Part shown: positions 57,301 through 64,000 of the stretch, piece by piece | How positions within the stretch are numbered: position 1 is the stretch's first letter | Layout of the letters: the number at the start of each line of letters is the position of its first letter | Assembly (NCBI GenBank): GCA_030159075.1 | Contig: BROG01000005.1 | Location: forward strand, 2,616,001-2,680,000 | Origin: Atrina japonica | Taxonomy: Eukaryota > Mollusca > Bivalvia > Pterioida > Pinnidae | Direction of reading: 5' to 3' | DNA length: 64,000 bases | Program-made: the position numbers and the translations under genes | Notes under the pieces: model-generated | Databases searched by the model: none | Told to the model about the DNA's origin: nothing | What the model saw: the letters and a program-made list of their open reading frames with translations, nothing else

Positions 57301-60198
57301 TCAAATGTTATTTAAAACCTTTTGTTTCTTTACATCAGGAATGATATACAACTGTTTAATCTTAATGCACAATAAGCTGTTGTAATTTCCTGTTGTTTTG
57401 TTTTGTTTCTTGTCATGCAAGTTTTAAAGATTTAGATATTGATAAAAAAAAAAACCGATATAGGAAGCATAAGGACAAAGATTTTTGTACTCTATTTGAA
57501 ATACTGGTAGGTAAATGCCTTGACTGTGTGTGTGTACATGTATGTACCAATACTTAGACATTTAAGACAAATTATAATGAAGTTTTATAAGATGTATCCA
57601 GTTATCCTGAGTCTATTCAAGTAGCAAGTCTGAATCTGTTAGATATTTATAGTATTTAAAGTGGACTGATTTTGAGTTTATTGCCCAATATAGATAACTG
57701 GGGTTACTGATTACGGTCCAAAGGACGGGTCAACAAGTTTGATAAACATTATCTCTATCACTGTACCCTTTCATCATTGTACAGTACACGTACATAATAC
57801 CAAATGGTAATCAGACATTATGAAGAAATTAACACTCATAACTGTCAACCCTAGAAACTCCCATCAGGAAAATTAATCATCTTAATAAGATACATTTGTA
57901 ATTATTTTTAGCTTACAATTATTCCCAATTCTAAATTATATGCATGAGAAATGACTATGTAGGGCCTAGTTGATATGTTCATGCACAAGAATCAGCGTAA
58001 ATGCCTTAAATATACATGTATGTCTACGTACTTACAGTGTATGTAGCAGAAATATGAACATTTTCACACGTCTTTGAAAAATCAAAATGATTGTCTTTCA
58101 GATTCATTAATGTGTCGGTTGAATATGATGTCCAGATTAATTTACACTTAAGAATATGTCTACATTTCATTTTGTATATTTATATTGAAAAGATGATTAT
58201 CTTATGGACACCTTTAGAAATCAGTTTTAATGAAAAACATTTACATACCAAAAATAAATAGGATAAAAGTCACATGAGATTAACTTTCTGCTCAACCGTG
58301 ATATACACATGTACATTTTTCATTTTGAAAATGAAATTCATGCAGTATGTTGTAAAAACAGGAAACATGATATAAGTGTAATATATACATGTACAAGTAT
58401 TCAGTTTGTATATAGTGTATTCATGTAGTTTCATTGTGCAGTGGAAAATTATGCTTTAAGCATTCAACAACTTAATACTCATAACTTATGTATCTTCATG
58501 CTCCAAACATTAAATACTTTTTCACAGCCTGGCGCAATATATGTAACGACCTAAAACCATCAATCTACATAAATGTAATTATCTTCATGCTTTAAACAGG
58601 ACATACTTTAACATAGCCTAATGTTTAAGAAATAACAGTCTCAAACCCTTAATTATAATGTATTATCTTCATGTTCTTATGATTTATATATTATACATGT
58701 AGCGTTTGAATTTGGCTTGATTGTGGAAATACCATTGATGATTAATAGAATCTATCTCCCATGTATATGTAGATCTATGCAAATACAATCAGACATTATG
58801 CACAGTATTCTAGATGCCACATATACCCTTCATCATCAACTGTATTGTAATGATATAGTGTACGTAGCTTGTCAATACTCTAGGGGTTGACAAGGAAATC
58901 ATTCCCTTTTAAAATGAAAGAAAAGTCTGTGAACAATGGGAGAAACATTTATCTCTTTGAAACTTCAAATGTTGATAGATTTTGATGATAACTAGGCTAT
59001 ACATTGCAACCTTTGTTTTTTCCTTGACCTTGACCTTTTCCGGTCACAATCTCAAATGTACTGTATATTGGAGTTTGGATCAATTACTGAAATTCTGAAT
59101 GAGTTGGGTCTTTGAAACTTCTCACATACATGGACATTGTAGAGCACAGTACCTGCATCTTTTGTGACCTTGACCTTTATTCCTTTATTGGAATCTGCTG
59201 CTTCTAATTACATGTACATCATAATGTTTCACAAACACATTTTATGTTCGATTGGAAAATAACTTGGTGTCTTAGACCATCGAAACGAAACAACAAAGCC
59301 CAGTCTGAACATATACTAGAGTTTTTGGATAAATAGGTACATGAATCAAATTTATGACTTGGGACAAACAATATATAAATGTATATAAAAACTACAAGAT
59401 TCTGTGAGAATGGATAAATGACTTTTTCCATTTTGCATGATTTTTAGGTAGATTGATACATAAAATATCATACTTGCTATATACTTACAGTGTTGCTAAA
59501 TCTGAACTTATGAAAGTCTGAATTAGTTCACTGTTATTGATAAAATTATAAATACATGCATTATAGGCTTTCTTTGCAGGGCCTCATTTTATCTTTAAGT
59601 TACTCAATTTAAAAAAAATTGTGATTGTGTAAGGAAAGAGAGAAATGTGAAAAATACGTGTGGAATTAAAAGTCTTCATAGTCTACATTTTGTAAAGTAT
59701 TTGTACACCATATTAAGTACATAAAGTATTATTTGTTAAAATAAACCAATGTGTTACGTAAACACTTGTTAATCGTGTATTTTGATGTGAATTACTTAAT
59801 TTTATGAAAAAGTCTAAAGTTTAAAGTCTAATTAACTTGTACCTCCTGTCATTTTAATATATATTTTTTCAGATGGTGTGCTTAAGATTCATGTTTGTTA
59901 TTGTTTCAAAGGTCTCAAAAACATTTAAAATAAAACCGCTCGTACGTGAAATTAAATAGTTTGATGGGGTACTTCCTGTTCCTAGTACATGTGTATTGGA
60001 TAACAATTATTTTTATACTTAACATACAGTACATCTAATCAGAAAGACGTGTCTGTACAATGAAGTTTAACAAGTGTTCGTTTAAGTATAACTTCTGTAA
60101 AATGAAGTAGTTTGCATGTCATTTAATTTGACACAAACTGATGAATCATAATTCTTTACAAATGTGTTTATTATTAGAGGCGTTGTAACTAACTAACT

Positions 60199-60201
<3 letters not shown>

Positions 60202-60267
<66 letters not shown>
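60202..60267. repeat. (CT)n microsatellite
   Basis: About 33 CT units preceded by 'aactaactaactaact'; 200 nt before the Dab exon. Confidence 0.95.
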
Positions 60268-60270
<3 letters not shown>

Positions 60271-60468
60271 GTAGGCGTGTGTTTAAAAGTAGCAAATTCA
60301 TAGTGCTTTTTCCTTTGCTTTAAAAGAATGCTGTTACAAATGTATCTGGTGGCTTATGTTGTACTCACCTCATCTTTCTGGCTAATCATATTGTTGGATG
60401 ATAAAGAAGTAAAGTAATCATTGCTGTTTGTAATTTAATGATACCAGAATGCTTTTTTTATTTTTCAG

Positions 60469-61330
60469 TTCTGAATAACATTTGATTGAAACAGAAGGAA
60501 AACTGCAAAAATTATCTATTTAAATACAGAGGAAAATGTCAGAAGAAATAAACACAGAAATAGCAGTCACTGGTGGGGTGACAGAGCCAAATCCTGTAGA
60601 ATCTACCAATAATAATGTAAATGATAAAACTGAAGATAAAACACAACAACAACAAGTAGCTCAGCAAAACAAAAAAGCTGCCAAAAAAACAACAGGTAAA
60701 ATGAATCACATCTTTGTTAACAGGTGAACATTACATGAATGATAAATATAGCATAAAGAGGTACAGTAGTAAACTAACTAAAACATCAAAATAAATGCCA
60801 ATTATCCAGGCTCTTTAGATGCATGATGTTAAACGATGATGTACAGGGAGTTTAGATATTGATTTAAGCCAATCAAGTTATACAATATAAAATGTATTCA
60901 CCTTATCATGTAATGCCGTTAATCCATTTACCCCTAAAGACACATTTGGACTGGTCTTAGTCATTGATTTACAGAGGAGTCCTTTGTTTTTCAGGTGGGT
61001 TGATAGATTAACATTGTTTTATAAGATTTGAATATATGAAAATAAGATTTTGAGCTGACAGTCAGTGATCAAGCACCAATACAGGTATAATTGTAATATT
61101 TGTTATTTACAGAAGTGAGGAATGATTCCGACAAATTTTCAGGAGCTGGTGTGGTATTTAATGCTAAGCTGATAGGTATTGCTGATGTACCGGATGCAAG
61201 AGGGGATAAAATGTGCCAAGATACAATAACAAAATTAAAGATCGCTGTCAAAACTGCTGGTGTACATAAACAGAAAATTATTGTCAACGTCTCAGAGGAT
61301 GGAATTAAACTTATTGACTTACGTACTGCT
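60469..61330 (+). CDS. Dab: Gene D: Disabled (Dab) homologue, 5' coding exons, continues right
   Basis: Exon 60469-60695 (start ATG at 60536, 67 nt of leader after the acceptor) and exon 61113-61330. The join is phase 1 and the next donor (gctgtaagt) is phase 0. The first exon gives a low-complexity acidic/Gln/Lys N-terminus (MSEEINTEIAV..., QQQQVAQQNKKAAKKTT). The second gives the start of a PTB domain: DKFSGAGVVFNAKLIGIADV, then PDARGDKMCQDTITKLKIAV, HKQKIIVNVSEDGIKLIDLR. The KAKLIGI..V..ARGDKM pattern is diagnostic of Dab1/Dab2 PTB domains, which bind NPxY tails of LDL-receptor-family proteins and phosphoinositides in endocytosis and Reelin-type signalling. Only about 125 residues are in the window. 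The rest of the PTB and the clathrin/AP2-binding tail should lie to the right, though no further exon is seen by 64000. Confidence 0.88.
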
Positions 61331-61612
61331 GTAAGTAAATATACTCATGTTTAGAACTGTCAAAACTTACAGAAGATATTTCAATCTCTTTTAGTTCTAT
61401 TTCTCTGAATTTCTTAACATTTGTAATTATTACTTTTCTATCATGAAATGCTTTCCCAATTCAGACATACAGATGTTTACAAGAGTTATTCAGTCTAAGA
61501 AGCTATGAGAGTTCCTTATACTTGTATAAATTTTATAAAATTGTTGAGTTACAAGTTTTTTGGTTATATAAATCATTTTTAGTTGATATAATTTTGTTTA
61601 TCTCATCAAATG

Positions 61613-61857
61613 GGGTCTCCTTGGCCCACTGGTTAGAGCATCCCACGTTAAACAATAAAGTCTCACTTCTGGTCAGCACAGGTTCGAGGTCCCCTGGAAA
61701 CCAAGCTGATTTTTGTAAGAAAGTTTGCCATTTTACTTGCGGAAGGCTGGTGGTCTCTTCCACAGTACATTAAAATTGTGTCCCCTCCACTATTAAAAAC
61801 TGGCCACCACCATATAACTGAAAAATTATTGATTGTGGTGTAAAACACCATTCAATA
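61613..61857 (+). mobile_element. tRNA-derived SINE in Dab intron
   Basis: 'tggcccactggttagagcat' (box A) and 'cacaggttcgaggtcccctg' (box B), ending 'gtggtgtaaaacaccattca'. The tRNA-like part has no full cloverleaf. Confidence 0.65.
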
Positions 61858-62049
61858 TTTAAAAAACATGTCAAGTATTAACCAAACAAAAATGTTTATG
61901 GGGTTATAAAAATATGTGATATATCACATGAAATTTTCATTTATTTTCAAGTAACATGTAGCATAGTACCAATTATCACTGACTTATTATGACCAAAAGT
62001 CAGGTTTAGGATTCATGTAAAGAAAAAGTGGTTTCAATCTTCTTCTTTT

Positions 62050-63195
62050 TTCAGCTCACTTGAGCCAAAGGCTCAAGTGAGCTATTGTGATCACTCCCCG
62101 TCCATCGTCCGGCATCTGTCCATAAACTTTTCATATTTTTTACTTCTTCTCTGAAACCACTGAAGGGAATTTGATGAAACATGACAGGAAGCAAGTGCTC
62201 AAGGTCCTTTACTAAGATCAGCCAGTTTCGTCCAGGGCGGGGCAGAATAGGTCCCAAAAGGTACCCCTTTTTAAAAATCTTCTTCTTCAGAACCGCTGCA
62301 TGAATTGAAAAACGGATTATTTCTGAGTGATCTATATGAATGTATGATTCAAATTTGTATTTTTCATAAAAATCGGAGTATTAATTTTTGACGCAATTTT
62401 GAGGTCTTTTCAGACTTTGTCATTTTCATTAATTTTTGCATGATTTCTTCAATTATCTACCCTTGCATTCATTTTGATGCATTCAATTAATGTGTTTTAC
62501 TTGTAATTAGGTGAATAAATGTTTCTGTGCAAGAATTTTACAGAAATTTAATTTCTAGAATTTTTTATGATTTTTTTAAGATTGCAAAAAAAGAGGGGCA
62601 GGGCAAACTATCAGCTTTTGTTTCAAAACTACATAAGGAATTTTGATGAAACTTTGCAGAAAGCAAGTGCTTAAGGTCCTTTACCAAGTTTGTAGTTTTC
62701 AGCCAGATTGGCTTTGGGGTGGATCCAGGGTTGGGCAGAATAGGTCCCAAAAGGTACCCTCTTTAAAAATCTTCTTCTCCAGAACCACTACATGAATTGA
62801 AAAACAGATTGTTTCTGAGTGATCTACATGGATGTATGATTCAAGTTTGTATTTTTCATAGAAATCAGAATATTATTTTTTGATGCATTTTTTAGGTCTT
62901 TTCAGACTTTGTCATTTTCATTAATTTTTGCATGATTTCCTCAATTATCTCCCCATGCATTCACTTTGATGCATTCATTTAATGTGTTTTACTCGTAATT
63001 AGGTGAAGAAATGTTTTTGAGCAAGAATTTAACTGAAATTTGGTTTCTAGAATGTTTGATGCATTTCTTATAACAGCATTATTTATGTTTCTTGGCCAGA
63101 TCAGCTTACATGTACATATTCTTCTTGGTCTTCTCTCCACATTTGTAGATGGTTCTCAGGTGAGCAATTGAGGCCCTCTTGTTTTTTATAAAATT
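62050..63195 (+). mobile_element. GAGCC-hairpin element with internal duplication
   Basis: Opens with a perfect hairpin at 62053-62083 (14-nt arms 'agctcacttgagcc'/'ggctcaagtgagct', loop aaa). The body is present twice: about 62155-62560 and 62630-63060 share 'gcagaataggtcccaaaagg', 'gaattgaaaaac' and 'gtcattttcattaatttttg'. Ends 'caggtgagcaattgaggccc' 'tcttgttttt'. No protein. This type is common in bivalve genomes as I recall them. Confidence 0.65.
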
Positions 63196-63419
63196 CTAAT
63201 TGTGTTTAGTAGAAATGGGAAAGGCACCTTGGTGCTGATAAGTAGTTAGTAAACTTAGTTGTAAATGTTCATTATTTGTGTAACATCAGTGTGGACCATT
63301 AGATTGGTTTTTGACACACATTAAGGTACCCATATGTTTGAAACATCCAAAAAAAGACATTAATCAGATAAAGTAAGGTATGTTTATCTAAGTAGTGCAT
63401 CTGTATGTTTATTTGTGTA

Positions 63420-63990
63420 ACTGTACTTCACCTGTACATTTATTTGATTCACCTTTGTCTAAGTTCAGTATTTTATTCATCTGCACCTAAGTTTAGTTTT
63501 TGATTCATCTGCACCTAAGTTCAGTATTCAATTAACCTGTGTCCATGCAATTTCAGTATTTGATTTACCTGTACCCAATTTCAGTATTTGATTCACCTGT
63601 GATAAGTTCAGTATTCGATTTACCTGTGTCCATGCAATTTCAGTATTTGATTTACCTGTATCTAATTTCAGTATTTGATTCACCTGTGATAAGTTCAGTA
63701 TTCTGTTCACCTGTGTCCATTCAATTTCAGTATTTGATTTACCTGTATCCAATTTCAGTATTTGATTCACCTGTGATAAGTTCAGTATTTGATTTACCTG
63801 TGTCCATTCAATTTCAGTATTTGATTTACCTGTATCCAATTTCAGTATTTGATTTACCTGTGATAAGTTCAGTATTTGATTTACCTGTGATAAGTTCAGT
63901 ATTTGATTTACCTGTGATAAGTTCGGTATTCTATTTACCTATGTCCATGCAATTTCAATATTTGATTTACATGTATCGATTTTTCAGTAT
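63420..63990 (+). repeat. 87-bp higher-order minisatellite
   Basis: Three related subunits of 32, 28 and 27 nt (each 'acctgt' + variable part + 'ttcagtatttgattt') form an 87-nt super-unit. 'gtccat(g/t)caa' recurs at 63541, 63628, 63715 and 63802, exactly 87 nt apart, then at 63943 after two extra 27-nt units. As 87 is divisible by 3, long open frames appear on both strands; these are artefacts. Confidence 0.9.
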
Positions 63991-64000
63991 TTGATTCCCC

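Larger units (their letters stand above)
53182..60468. other. Repeat-poor stretch, probable Dab intron
   Basis: No supported coding exon. Few transposons apart from a SINE at about 57064-57300, a (GAT)n run at about 56858-56878 and a CT run at 60202-60267. Short palindromic 'acatgtac'/'tacatgta' strings recur often. It ends at the acceptor 'ttatttttcag' at 60468. Confidence 0.45.

Noticed and set aside
63528..63994. Open frames of 103 and 151 codons on opposite strands
   Set aside because: Produced by an 87-bp tandem repeat whose period is divisible by three.

Overview
The window looks like animal nuclear DNA, most likely from a bivalve mollusc. It is AT-rich, with short exons bounded by GT/AG introns, dense microsatellites, tRNA-derived SINEs, Penelope-like and LINE retroelements, and abundant terminal-inverted-repeat elements. 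The bivalve assignment rests on recognising repeat tails (the 'cggcgggtgtgaccggtcga' type and the GAGCC/GGCTC hairpin type). It is an inference and not a database result. No prokaryotic gene organisation is present.

Four coding loci can be supported, all on the + strand. (A) 1181-5921: the 3' part of a GAREM-like gene whose 5' end lies left of the window. (B) 22499-38345: a complete GAREM-like gene. One large exon carries the CABIT domain, a series of short phase-1 exons encodes Tyr/Pro-rich docking sequence, and a terminal exon encodes a C-terminal SAM domain ending in GWRP. The nine exons sum to 2241 nt, an open frame of 746 codons plus stop. (C) 43829-46460: a diverged paralogous tail with the SAM domain but no CABIT exon in the 5 kb upstream. 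It is either a short separate gene or an alternative 3' end of gene B. (D) 60469-61330 and beyond the right edge: the start of a Disabled (Dab) homologue, an endocytic/signalling adaptor, with the first part of its PTB domain. A 5' untranslated exon near 53.0-53.2 kb is possible.

Layout. 0-6.5 kb: gene A, with an internally duplicated exon/intron unit. 6.5-22.4 kb: spacer made mostly of a 55-bp minisatellite, an inverted-repeat element with AAAGGGGCATT ends, and many broken Penelope-like elements (PLEs) on both strands. 22.5-38.7 kb: gene B, whose second intron holds a decayed minus-strand LINE and whose middle introns hold PLE copies and a duplicated Tyr exon. 38.7-43.8 kb: a MITE, inverted SINE pieces and a 975-bp element with Tigger/pogo-like ends. 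43.8-46.7 kb: gene C. 46.7-52.9 kb: nested fold-back elements. 53-60.5 kb: fairly repeat-poor, probably the first Dab intron. 61.3-64 kb: a SINE, a duplicated GAGCC-hairpin element and an 87-bp higher-order minisatellite.

A, B and C form a tandem GAREM-like array. A and B share exon sizes, intron phases, exon sequence, an intronic element at the same site, and 3' flank, so they are recent duplicates. C is older. The family joins a CABIT module, phospho-tyrosine and proline docking sites, and a SAM domain, which suggests a receptor-tyrosine-kinase/Grb2/MAPK-type adaptor. The copy number of the DDEYE exon has changed independently of the rest of the gene.
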